The notes under the pieces are model-generated. The model saw nothing but the letters and a program-made list of their open reading frames with translations. It made no database searches and was not told the origin of the DNA. A stretch of DNA of 30,344 bases. Origin: CAYJAD01 sp964371225 (GTDB lineage: Bacteria; Desulfobacterota; Desulfovibrionia; Desulfovibrionales; Desulfovibrionaceae). The DNA is taken from assembly GCA_964371225.1 (NCBI GenBank), contig CAYJNA010000017.1, forward strand, positions 1 through 30,344, in the 5' to 3' direction. Shown here piece after piece: positions 1-7,269 of the stretch. The stretch's first letter is position 1, and every line of letters starts with the position of its first letter. Both the position numbers and the translations under genes were made by a program.

Positions 1-1
1 C

Positions 2-685
2 GACAAAAAGCGCATTTCCCTTGGCATGAAGCAAGTTAAGCCAAACCCATGGGAATTGGTTGCTCAAAAATATCCTGAAGGTACCATTCTTGAAGGTACC
101 ATTAAAAATATCACTGAATTTGGTATGTTCATTGGCATCGAAGATGGCATTGATGGCCTCATTCACGTATCTGACATTTCTTGGACCAAGAAAGTACGTC
201 ATCCTAACGAAATGTTTAAGACTGGCGACGTGGTACAAGCTAAGGTTCTTACCGTTGATCAAGAAAGTGAAAAGTTCACCCTTGGTATTAAGCAATTGGT
301 AGACGATCCTTGGGGTCATGTACCTACTACCTACCCTGTAGGTTGCTCTGTAAAGGGTATTGTTACCAACATCACTGATTTTGGTCTCTTTGTGGAAGTA
401 GAAGAAGGCATTGAAGGTCTTGTACACGTGTCTGAACTTTCCGGCAAAAAGATTAAATCTCCTTCTGAGCTTTACAAAGAAGGTCAAGAAATCCAAGCCA
501 AAGTTATTCATGTAAGTGCTGAAGAGCGTCGTCTTGGTTTGTCCATTAAGCAAATTCGTGATGAAGAAGAACGCAAAAAGCCAAAAGAATTCCGCGCTGG
601 CCCTGCTGAAACAGGTCAAAGCCTTGGCGATTTGTTCCAACAAAAAATGGCTGAAAAGGCCGAAGCTGAAGGCGGCGACGAATAA
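2..685 (+). CDS. rpsA: 30S ribosomal protein S1, C-terminal part (5' end outside window)
   Basis: RNA-binding ribosomal protein that helps load mRNA onto the 30S subunit. The reading frame is open from base 2, before the first ATG at 26, so this is the tail of a longer gene cut by the window edge. The visible part holds two consecutive S1 (OB-fold) repeats counted from Met26: about residues 14-90 (ILEGTIKNITEFGMFIGI, DGLIHVSDISW) and 102-178 (VKGIVTNITDFGLFVEV, EGLVHVSEL). Each ends in LGIKQL or LGLSIKQI, and an acidic/basic tail closes the protein. These match the last two repeats of bacterial S1. Codon choice looks more uniform than in the genes around it, as expected for a highly expressed gene. 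A terminator follows at 754-787. Identification is firm; only the missing N-terminus is unknown. Confidence 0.96.
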   Translation, partial: DKKRISLGMKQVKPNPWELVAQKYPEGTILEGTIKNITEFGMFIGIEDGIDGLIHVSDISWTKKVRHPNEMFKTGDVVQAKVLTVDQESEKFTLGIKQLVDDPWGHVPTTYPVGCSVKGIVTNITDFGLFVEVEEGIEGLVHVSELSGKKIKSPSELYKEGQEIQAKVIHVSAEERRLGLSIKQIRDEEERKKPKEFRAGPAETGQSLGDLFQQKMAEKAEAEGGDE

Positions 686-753
686 ATTCGTTACTGCTTA
701 GGCAAAAAAGAGGTTTATCGCTGCTTGAATAGTGGCAGTGATTGACATAGATT

Positions 754-787
754 AAAGGGAGAAGGTTTCACTTTCTCCCTTTTTTTT
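754..787 (+). terminator. Rho-independent terminator after rpsA
   Basis: A 10-bp perfect stem, AAAGGGAGAA (754-763) with TTCTCCCTTT (773-782), around a 9-nt loop, followed directly by a T run to 787. It lies 70 bases past the rpsA stop and 25 bases before the sppA start, so it separates the two genes. Confidence 0.85.
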
Positions 788-811
788 AAGTTTATAAACC
801 ATGAGGTATTT

Positions 812-1936
812 ATGGATACAAAAGACGATTTTAAGCTAGAAATGTGCCCGCCTGAAAACGCGCATACCACGCAGCAGTCTCCTACAAGTGCGGATTCTCT
901 GCCAGAGCATAAAGTAGAGGAACCAGCGCAAGAAAAATCTGCACAGGGAGCAGATGAGGCAAAGAAAAAAAGCCATGCTAAAAAAGCACCTGAAGCAGAA
1001 AGCGTCCCTGACAGCACACATTCTTTGCTCACGGTAACTCTTTTGCAAGAGCTTGTGTCATTATTACGTCCCAAACCCTTTCGTAAACGCCACCCTATAC
1101 TCTTTTGGGGCGGTATTTTACTTTGTTTGAGCCTTGTGTGGCAACTTTTTAGCGATGAAGAAACGTCTTTTGGCAGTGATCGTATAGCGGTGGTGCGTAT
1201 AGAAGGTGCCATCATGGAAACGGAGCCCACCTTAGAATGGATACGTGAGCTTGAGAAAAAGGATTCCGTGAAAGGTATTTTATTACGTATTGATTCTCCT
1301 GGCGGTGGGGCTGCGGCTTCACAGGAAATTCATGGTGCCTTACTGACACTTGGCAAGAAAAAACCCATAGTGGCTTCCATGGGCTCTTCGGCGGCTTCCG
1401 GCGGTCTTATGGTAGCCATGGCTGCGCCCTACATCGTAGCCAACCCCAGCACCATAACGGGTTCCATAGGTGTGCGTATGGATTTACCGCAAATATATAA
1501 GCTTATGGAAAGTATTGGAGTAGGGCAAGAGTCGCTCACTTCAGGAAAATTTAAAGATGCCGGCTCCATGATGCGCGCGCTTTCCCCTGAAGATCGTGAA
1601 TATTTTCAGGGTATCATTGATGATTTATATGGGCAATTTGTGGCTATGGTAGCTGAGGGGCGCAAAAAGCCTGTGGAAGAAATAGAAAAAATTGCCGATG
1701 GCCGCGTTTTTACAGGGCGTGAAGCTTTGCACCTTGGCATTGTGGATGCTTTGGGCGGGCAAGATGTGGCCCTAGCAGAGTTATATCAACGTACAGGGGT
1801 GAACCCCAAGACGGAATTGTATGAAGATAAGGACTTTGAAAAAATGTACGGTTCCATGTTAAAGAGTATGATGCAAGCAGTGATGCAAAGCGTGACACAA
1901 GTACAAGGGCACGAACCTACTTTCATGTTCCGTTAA
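812..1936 (+). CDS. sppA: Signal peptide peptidase SppA (S49 family), membrane-anchored
   Basis: Membrane serine protease that degrades released signal peptides. It is 374 aa, about the length of short single-domain SppA proteins. Residues 1-90 form a charged, Ala/Glu/Lys/Ser-rich tail predicted to be cytoplasmic. One transmembrane helix follows at about 95-113 (PILFWGGILLCLSLVWQLF), then the S49 domain at about 125-325. The family Ser-Lys dyad is visible: Ser196 in GSSAASGG and a Lys in SGKFKDAGS (Lys248 most likely, by analogy with Bacillus SppA). IDSPGGG at 160-166 is the conserved oxyanion-side loop. The start at 812 has GAGG six bases upstream. The gene stands alone between a terminator and the sigma-28 promoter of the next gene. 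The long tail before the membrane helix is longer than usual. I see no clear terminator after it. Confidence 0.93.
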   Translation: MDTKDDFKLEMCPPENAHTTQQSPTSADSLPEHKVEEPAQEKSAQGADEAKKKSHAKKAPEAESVPDSTHSLLTVTLLQELVSLLRPKPFRKRHPILFWGGILLCLSLVWQLFSDEETSFGSDRIAVVRIEGAIMETEPTLEWIRELEKKDSVKGILLRIDSPGGGAAASQEIHGALLTLGKKKPIVASMGSSAASGGLMVAMAAPYIVANPSTITGSIGVRMDLPQIYKLMESIGVGQESLTSGKFKDAGSMMRALSPEDREYFQGIIDDLYGQFVAMVAEGRKKPVEEIEKIADGRVFTGREALHLGIVDALGGQDVALAELYQRTGVNPKTELYEDKDFEKMYGSMLKSMMQAVMQSVTQVQGHEPTFMFR

Positions 1937-2005
1937 TAAATGGTATCTCGTTGTTAATGTAGAAGATGTTTCTTTGAACTTTTACACAAATTTAGAGTGC
2001 CACAC

Positions 2006-2032
2006 TAAAGTAAGAGAAAAAAAAACCGATTA
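2006..2032 (+). promoter_or_regulatory. Sigma-28 (FliA) promoter for the downstream chemoreceptor
   Basis: TAAAGTAA (2006-2013), exactly 11 bases of A-rich spacer, then ACCGATTA (2025-2032). The enterobacterial FliA consensus is TAAAGTTT-N11-GCCGATAA, so both boxes and the spacing fit. The start codon of the chemoreceptor is about 70 bases downstream of the expected transcription start. Confidence 0.8.
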
Positions 2033-2110
2033 AATACCCGTGCTGTTTTGCACAGAGCATATAAAACCGCATCACAACAATGTATGCATATAAGAAAAGG
2101 AGATTTTTTC

Positions 2111-4183
2111 ATGCGCTTAAATTTGTTGCCCAAAATGTTATTATATATTTTGCTACCGGCCATTATCGGGCTTGGTGCTTTAGCCTTTTTTTCGGGTACG
2201 CAAGCAAAAGACGACGCAATGCACACAGCACGTTTACAAATAGAAGAATTGGCAAGAGTGCAGGCTAGTGAATTAAATAATATTTTAAATTATATTATTA
2301 ATATTTCAAACTCTACTGCTAACATTTCCACCATAAAGCGTTTTACCCAAGAAGAAGTACTTCATGATAGTAGCCAAGAGCATGCTTCATTAAAAGCGAT
2401 GGTCATTGAATACCTTTCTACTATGGTACGTGAATATAGAGATATTTCTTCCTGCTTTATTGTGGATGCAAAGGGTACCATTGTGGCGCATACGGCAGCC
2501 AGCCGTATAGGAGCTTCTGCCAGCGATTATGAGTGTGTGAAGGGAGCCATGCTGGGTAAAAATGAAATAGAAGTGAGAGTTTCTCAAGAAACAAAAGAAT
2601 TATGCGCTTTTGTAGGGGCTCCCATCATGGTTGATGGAAAAAAGATGGGCGCTCTTGTCATTAAAATTGACTTGGCTACCTTAAATAAAAATACCGTGGG
2701 AGCCATAAATATAACCCCAAGCACAAGCCCTTATGTGTATGATTCCAATTTTACCGTTATTATGGATACACAGCCGCAATATGTGGGTGTGAATGATGCT
2801 TCTACGCCGCAATCACGTGTTATAGCTGCTGAAAAAAATGGTTCTTCTTTATATGAATTTGAAGGCAAGGACATGGTAGGCTTTTTTGCCCATGCCTCTG
2901 TACCCAACTGGTATGTGATTATTGATATGCCTGAAGCGGAACTTTTAGCCGACGCCACACAGCTGACCTATGAAATACTCATTTTTGCCCTTATTATAGC
3001 TGTGGTGACCAGTGCTGTTATTTTTGTGGTGGCCAGAGGTATTTCCATAGCCATGAGCGGCGGGGCACAAGTGGCTACCTATGTGGCAGCCGGTAATTTG
3101 ACTTTGAGTCGTGAGCAGGATTTGACTTTGGAAGAAGGTATCAAGCGTGGCGATGAAATCTCTAGCTTAGCGCAAGGCCTAAAAACCATGATTACCAATC
3201 TTGCTAATATGGTAAAAGAAGCTGAGGATTCCACAGCAGAAGCAAAAAAAGCTGTGGGAGAAGCGGAAGAGGCCAAACAAAAAGCTTTTGAAGCAGCGGA
3301 ACAAGCCAGTTTGGCACGTCGTGAAGGGCTTTTGGACGCCGCACATCAATTGGAAGGTGTGGTCAATGTGGTAGCTTCTGTTTCTGAGCGTCTTTCTATG
3401 CAAGTGGAAAGCTCATCACACAGTGTGCATGATCAAGCCAATCGTATTGCCCAAACAGCCGCCGCCATGGATGAAATGAATACTACTATTATTGATGTGG
3501 CTAGAAATTCAGGCATTAGTGCTGAGCTTACAGAAAACGCCAAGGTAAAAGCCTTACAAGGGGCAGAAATTACCGAAAAGTGCAAAGATTCCATTACCCG
3601 TGTGCAGCAAGACTCCATGACATTACGCCAAAATATGAGTGCCCTTGCAGAACATGCACAGTCCATTAATACTGTTATGGGTGTTATTTCTGATATTGCA
3701 GATCAAACTAATTTATTGGCACTTAATGCCGCCATTGAAGCGGCTAGAGCCGGCGAAGCAGGGCGCGGTTTTGCTGTGGTGGCCGATGAGGTGCGTAAAC
3801 TTGCTGAAAAAACCATTGCTTCCACCACCGATGTGGCCAAAGCCATTAGTGCCATTCAAAGCAGCACAGAAAGTAATGTTAAGCAGGTGGATATTGCTGT
3901 AAGCGGCATTGAAGAAGCCACAGAAATGGCCAATTTAAGTGGTAAAGCTTTGCAAGACATTTTGGAAATCACCGAAGAAAGTGCTGGCGGTGTGCGCGCC
4001 ATTGCCACAGCCAGTGAGGAGCAATCTGCCACAGTGACGGAAATGAATTCTGCCATTGAGGAAATTAATGATATTGCCACCAATACCAGTGCCGCCATGA
4101 ATGACGCTTCGCAAGCGGTGTTGGAACTCACAGCTCAAGCGCAACAGCTGACCAATATTATTGAAAATTTAAAAAAGAGCTAA
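2111..4183 (+). CDS. Methyl-accepting chemotaxis protein with dCache-like periplasmic sensor
   Basis: Transmembrane chemoreceptor that relays ligand binding to CheA/CheW. It is 690 aa from the ATG at 2111, chosen because AAAAGGAG (2095-2102) sits 8 bases upstream; an in-frame GTG/TTG-type start at 2048 has no such site. Domains: TM1 about 8-28; a periplasmic sensor about 30-282 with the double-Cache pattern (YRDISSCFIVDAKGTIVAHT at 109-128, APIMVDGKKMGALVIKID at 170-187, VPNWYVIIDMPEAEL at 264-278); TM2 about 286-308; HAMP-like region about 309-370; an Ala/Glu-rich coiled coil about 366-405; and the signalling domain about 410-690. The conserved hairpin tip is at 529-566 (DQTNLLALNAAIEAARAGEA and following). 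There is no C-terminal CheR/CheB-docking pentapeptide. The ligand is unknown; dCache sensors often bind amino acids or carboxylates. A strong terminator follows. Confidence 0.94.
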   Translation: MRLNLLPKMLLYILLPAIIGLGALAFFSGTQAKDDAMHTARLQIEELARVQASELNNILNYIINISNSTANISTIKRFTQEEVLHDSSQEHASLKAMVIEYLSTMVREYRDISSCFIVDAKGTIVAHTAASRIGASASDYECVKGAMLGKNEIEVRVSQETKELCAFVGAPIMVDGKKMGALVIKIDLATLNKNTVGAINITPSTSPYVYDSNFTVIMDTQPQYVGVNDASTPQSRVIAAEKNGSSLYEFEGKDMVGFFAHASVPNWYVIIDMPEAELLADATQLTYEILIFALIIAVVTSAVIFVVARGISIAMSGGAQVATYVAAGNLTLSREQDLTLEEGIKRGDEISSLAQGLKTMITNLANMVKEAEDSTAEAKKAVGEAEEAKQKAFEAAEQASLARREGLLDAAHQLEGVVNVVASVSERLSMQVESSSHSVHDQANRIAQTAAAMDEMNTTIIDVARNSGISAELTENAKVKALQGAEITEKCKDSITRVQQDSMTLRQNMSALAEHAQSINTVMGVISDIADQTNLLALNAAIEAARAGEAGRGFAVVADEVRKLAEKTIASTTDVAKAISAIQSSTESNVKQVDIAVSGIEEATEMANLSGKALQDILEITEESAGGVRAIATASEEQSATVTEMNSAIEEINDIATNTSAAMNDASQAVLELTAQAQQLTNIIENLKKS

Positions 4184-4202
4184 GTGCTTTTTCAGTTTGA
4201 GT

Positions 4203-4242
4203 AAAAAAGCCGGATACCTTTTATGGGGTATCCGGCTTTTTT
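4203..4242. terminator. Bidirectional terminator between chemoreceptor and darP
   Basis: Perfect 16-bp inverted repeat: AAAAAAGCCGGATACC (4203-4218) and GGTATCCGGCTTTTTT (4227-4242) around an 8-nt loop. T runs end both orientations, so it can stop the plus-strand chemoreceptor transcript and the minus-strand darP transcript that converge here. Confidence 0.9.
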
Positions 4243-4297
4243 CTTTTTGTAATGCTTATGCTTACGCTATGCACAAGGGGGGATGCTATAAAAGCAT

Positions 4298-4819
4298 TTA
4301 TTCTGCATCTAGCAGGAGAGTTTTAAGCTTTCGGAAAAGGACGCGCTTAGCTTCGGGCGAAAGTTCTGTTTTGGCTCTGTGTACCAAGGTGCGTAACTCT
4401 TCTTCTGCTTCAGGCCATTTTTTTACAATGTCGTGAACTTCGGCTTCAGAAGCGTTGAGTAAAGCTTCGCGTAAGCGCTCGGCATGGTGCAACACAGCAG
4501 TGTCGTCACTGTGCCCTTGTTTAAGCTTGGTTAAAGCATCCATAATGGGGCTTGGGTCACATTCGCGCATAAGCTTACCAATATATTGTTGTTGGCGACG
4601 ACGCCCTTCTTTATCGGTAATTTTAGCCATAACCTTTAAAGCTTCTTGTAAATCTTCGTTGAGAGGAAGCTTTTTGAGTTGCCCTGCTGTTAATTGTGCC
4701 AGTTCCACCCCAATATCTTTTAAAGCATGGCTGTCACGTTTTTTTTGTGAGCGGCTCTTGGGGGCTTCTTCAAATTCAGGCCCATCCATATCCAATTGGT
4801 ATCTGTTTTTTCTTGCCAT
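4298..4819 (-). CDS. darP: DarP/YjgA family 50S ribosome-assembly factor
   Basis: DUF615 protein of 173 aa (E. coli YjgA/DarP has about 183). DarP associates with late 50S assembly intermediates and helps fold the peptidyl-transferase region of 23S rRNA. Recognisable family features are the basic SRSQKKRDSHALKDIG stretch (22-37), LAQLTAGQLKKLPL (40-53), the Arg-rich TDKEGRRRQQQYIGKLMRE (67-85) and the C-terminal helical part ending in LFRKLKTLLLDAE. The protein is highly charged and has no signal peptide or membrane segment. It is the last gene of a three-gene operon and starts 3 bases after the prenyltransferase stop. Its link to the two upstream genes is positional only. Confidence 0.88.
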   Translation of the reverse strand: MARKNRYQLDMDGPEFEEAPKSRSQKKRDSHALKDIGVELAQLTAGQLKKLPLNEDLQEALKVMAKITDKEGRRRQQQYIGKLMRECDPSPIMDALTKLKQGHSDDTAVLHHAERLREALLNASEAEVHDIVKKWPEAEEELRTLVHRAKTELSPEAKRVLFRKLKTLLLDAE

Positions 4820-4822
4820 AAT

Positions 4823-5680
4823 TTATCCAAATATTCCTAAAAGTACTGCCACCAGCACCGCCACGGCTATGAGGCCGTTGAGGGTGAAAAAGGCTGTGTT
4901 TACACGGCTTAAGTCATGAGCTTTCACCAAGGTGTGTTCCCAAAGTAAAACTCCTGACATGAGCGCCCAAAGGGCATACCACCAAGCATTAAGCCCAGCA
5001 CTGGCACCGCCAAGTAAAAGAAAGATTGCCGTGCATACATGTGAAAATGCCGCTATGACAAGGGCTTTATCTATGCCAAAATGCACGGGTACTGAATGTA
5101 AATCCATGCTCTTATCAAAGTCCGCGTCTTGGCAGGAATAAAATATGTCAAATCCTGCCACCCAAAAGGTAACGGCAAAGAAAAAGAGTATGGGGGTAAG
5201 AGCAAAGCTTGGCGTAACGCTGAGCCAGCCGGCCACGGGGGCAAGCCCCAAGGTAGTACCTAGCCAAAAGTGGCATAACCATGTGAAGCGTTTTGTATAA
5301 GAGTACCCCGCAGCTATGAGTAGTGCTGGTACGCTTAAATATAAACAAAGGCTATTGAGCGCGGCGCATGCAAGAATAAAAATGCCTGCAGTGACAGCAC
5401 AGAAAAGCTTTGTTTGGGGAACGGTAATTTCTCCGGTGACCATGGGGCGTTTTGCCGTACGAGGATTTTTTTGATCATAAGGCAAATCCACAAGGCGATT
5501 AAAGGCCATGGCAAAAGAACGTACCGCCACCATGGCGATGGTCAAAAAGAAAAGTGCATCCCATGGTGGCATGCCCATTTGGGCCAAGAAGGCACCGGCA
5601 TAGGCAAAGGGCAAGGCAAAGATGGAATGCTCAATTTTAATCATGCGGCAAATGGCCGCAAAATTCCCAAATACAGACAA
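4823..5680 (-). CDS. mqnP: UbiA-family prenyltransferase, probably MqnP of the futalosine menaquinone pathway
   Basis: Integral membrane enzyme that joins a polyprenyl chain to an aromatic acid. Residues 61-75 (NRLVDLPYDQKNPRT) are the first Asp-rich, Mg-diphosphate motif and 178-189 (DIFYSCQDADFD) the second. About eight to nine hydrophobic helices fill the rest, and the length (285 aa) is normal. Start choice: a TTG at 5680 is preceded by GGAGG (5690-5686) with a 5-base spacer and lies one base after the upstream stop. The alternative GTG at 5707 gives 9 more residues but overlaps the upstream gene by 26 bases and lacks a ribosome site. The family acts on 4-hydroxybenzoate (UbiA) or the futalosine-pathway naphthoate (MqnP). 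Menaquinone-using relatives make MqnP the better guess, but the sequence alone does not separate them. Confidence 0.87.
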   Translation of the reverse strand: MSVFGNFAAICRMIKIEHSIFALPFAYAGAFLAQMGMPPWDALFFLTIAMVAVRSFAMAFNRLVDLPYDQKNPRTAKRPMVTGEITVPQTKLFCAVTAGIFILACAALNSLCLYLSVPALLIAAGYSYTKRFTWLCHFWLGTTLGLAPVAGWLSVTPSFALTPILFFFAVTFWVAGFDIFYSCQDADFDKSMDLHSVPVHFGIDKALVIAAFSHVCTAIFLLLGGASAGLNAWWYALWALMSGVLLWEHTLVKAHDLSRVNTAFFTLNGLIAVAVLVAVLLGIFG

Positions 5681-5681
5681 T

Positions 5682-6470
5682 TTATCCTCCACAGTCGGTG
5701 GTATCACCGTGAATTTTGTGTAAAGCGTGAGGCAAAGCAGGTAAAATGGCTTCTAAATTTTCTTTTACAGCTTTTACGCTGCCGGGCAAGTTTATGCCAA
5801 GGCTTTTTCCTATGGTTCCCACCACAGCACGTGAGAGAGCCGCATTGGGAGTTTTTTGTAAACTGCTTGCCATCATCATATGCTCAAAGCCATAAAGGCG
5901 TTGGTCAATACAAGCGAGCATAGCTTCAGGGGTGACGTCGCGCGGGCCAAGACCTGTACCGCCTGTGGTACAAAGCACATCATAGCCTTGCCCTAAGGAA
6001 AGCTCTAAGAGTAATATACGTAGTGCTTGCGCATCATCAGGTAAAAGAAAGCCTTGCTCATGGCACAAGGGCAGTGTGTTGTCTATCATGTCTCGTATGA
6101 GCGGGCCGCTTTTATCTTCTCTTTGCCCTAGTGAGCCTTTGTCTGAAAGGGTAATCCATGCCAGTGCATAGCCTTGGCGCTGTGTAGTGATGGTGATGGT
6201 ATGGCTGTGTTCTATTTCTTCCTCTGCCAGCAATAAGGGGCAGTACTGGGCATGTTCTCCCATAAAAGAGGCATCATCATAGGCCGCGGCAGGTATGAGT
6301 TGACGCCCTACCACGGTAAAAAATGTTTTTTCTTGGTGCATGAGGCGCGTTCCCACCGGCCACGTAGGTACAGGCCACGCTTGCACACTATGACTTTTTT
6401 GAGCACGAAGGCACCCATATGTTAAAGGAAGAATGTCTCCTTTTTGAACCGGTTCCAAGCTTATTTGCAT
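5682..6470 (-). CDS. MogA/MoaB-family molybdopterin adenylyltransferase with an unassigned N-terminal extension
   Basis: Molybdenum-cofactor enzyme: the MogA/MoaB domain adenylylates molybdopterin before metal insertion. It occupies about residues 103-255, with ITLSDKGSLGQREDKSG (106-122), the signature TTGGTGLGPRDVTPEA (168-183) and INLPGSVKAVKENL (226-239). Residues 1-102 are an extra region that I cannot place. In related bacteria this position often carries a MOSC domain, but this stretch is short and I see no MOSC cysteine motif. The start at 6470 was chosen because GGAGG (6483-6479) lies 8 bases upstream; the ATG at 6485 overlaps that site. It is the first gene of an operon with the prenyltransferase and darP, with a plausible promoter at 6505-6533. 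Molybdenum or tungsten enzymes such as formate dehydrogenase are the likely beneficiaries. Confidence 0.88.
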   Translation of the reverse strand: MQISLEPVQKGDILPLTYGCLRAQKSHSVQAWPVPTWPVGTRLMHQEKTFFTVVGRQLIPAAAYDDASFMGEHAQYCPLLLAEEEIEHSHTITITTQRQGYALAWITLSDKGSLGQREDKSGPLIRDMIDNTLPLCHEQGFLLPDDAQALRILLLELSLGQGYDVLCTTGGTGLGPRDVTPEAMLACIDQRLYGFEHMMMASSLQKTPNAALSRAVVGTIGKSLGINLPGSVKAVKENLEAILPALPHALHKIHGDTTDCGG

Positions 6471-6504
6471 AACTTCTCCCTCCATTCGTTATTTTGATGG
6501 GCAC

Positions 6505-6533
6505 AGTGTAATGAGGCAAGGCTAAAAAGGCAA
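6505..6533 (-). promoter_or_regulatory. Predicted sigma-70 promoter for the MogA-like/prenyltransferase/darP operon
   Basis: On the minus strand: TTGCCT (6533-6528), 17-base spacer, TACACT (6510-6505); four of six matches in each box. The expected start is about 30 bases upstream of the first gene's ATG. Based on sequence match only. Confidence 0.45.
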
Positions 6534-6571
6534 TGCATAAGCTATTGAAAAAAAATAGCAGAGAGCGTTTT

Positions 6572-6599
6572 TTGTAAATGAGTAAGTTATTTTTATAGA
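6572..6599 (+). promoter_or_regulatory. Possible sigma-70 promoter for queF-murJ
   Basis: TTGTAA (6572-6577), 16-base spacer, TATAGA (6594-6599). It would give a leader of roughly 155 bases before queF. The area is AT-rich, so chance matches are easy. I looked for a preQ1 aptamer in this leader and did not recognise one. Confidence 0.28.
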
Positions 6600-6760
6600 A
6601 TGTTTTATTTTATAGCATAGTTATTAATTTCATAGACTAAGCCCAATGCTGTAAAAGCTGTCATAGAAAGCCCGTATAAAAGGCATGCAATGAACATTTG
6701 CTATTCAGAGGGAATGCCAGTACAAAAGTGAGATATTTTATACCGTCTTAAGGAGAGAGT

Positions 6761-7255
6761 ATGTCACACAGTCAAGACAGCACAGACCATTTGCGTAATC
6801 TTGGTACAGGTAAAATGCCTGCGGTGCAAGGTGCCCCAGGTTTAGCGCAATTGGAAGCTTTTCCCAATTGTTACCCAGATCGTCATTATATGATTCAAAT
6901 TGCTTATCCGGAGTTTACATCTTTATGTCCTGTGACAGGGCAACCGGATTTTGGCACCATTGTTATGGAATATATTCCTGATGCCAAGTGTGTGGAATCT
7001 AAAAGTTTTAAGTTGTATATGTTTGCGTACAGAAATCATCAATCTTTCATGGAGACCATTACCAATACCATGCTTGATCATATGTGGGAATTGTTAGAAC
7101 CGCGTTGGTGTCGTATTAAAGGCATTTTTGCCGCAAGGGGCGCCACGCACATTCATGTATATGCAGAACGCTATAAAGATATGGAACCAGATGCTAAGGC
7201 TGAGGTGCAAACCTTAGTGCGCGAATGGAAGCAAGACGCCATACATAGAAGCTAG
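6761..7255 (+). CDS. queF: NADPH-dependent 7-cyano-7-deazaguanine reductase QueF (short, unimodular type)
   Basis: Reduces the nitrile preQ0 to the amine preQ1 in queuosine tRNA modification. The 164-aa length matches the single-domain (YkvM-like) class. Catalytic features are present: nucleophile Cys56 in SLCPVTGQPDFG with Asp63, the QueF motif ESKSFKLY (79-86) that contacts NADPH, and the following RNH (91-93) and Glu98. The start at 6761 has AAGGAG seven bases upstream. murJ follows after only 14 bases, so the two are probably co-transcribed. No other queuosine genes lie in the window. Soluble cytoplasmic enzyme; identification is secure. Confidence 0.95.
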   Translation: MSHSQDSTDHLRNLGTGKMPAVQGAPGLAQLEAFPNCYPDRHYMIQIAYPEFTSLCPVTGQPDFGTIVMEYIPDAKCVESKSFKLYMFAYRNHQSFMETITNTMLDHMWELLEPRWCRIKGIFAARGATHIHVYAERYKDMEPDAKAEVQTLVREWKQDAIHRS

Positions 7256-7269
7256 GAACAGGGGAAGTT

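Noticed and set aside
715..1230. 171-aa open frame on the minus strand
   Set aside because: It runs antisense to sppA and the rpsA terminator, is Ser/Cys-rich without any domain, and has no ribosome site; it is a shadow of sppA.
6486..6760. preQ1 riboswitch before queF
   Set aside because: Searched because queF leaders often carry one. I could not find the compact pseudoknot pattern; only AT-rich sequence and a small hairpin (GCTATT/AATAGC at 6541-6559).
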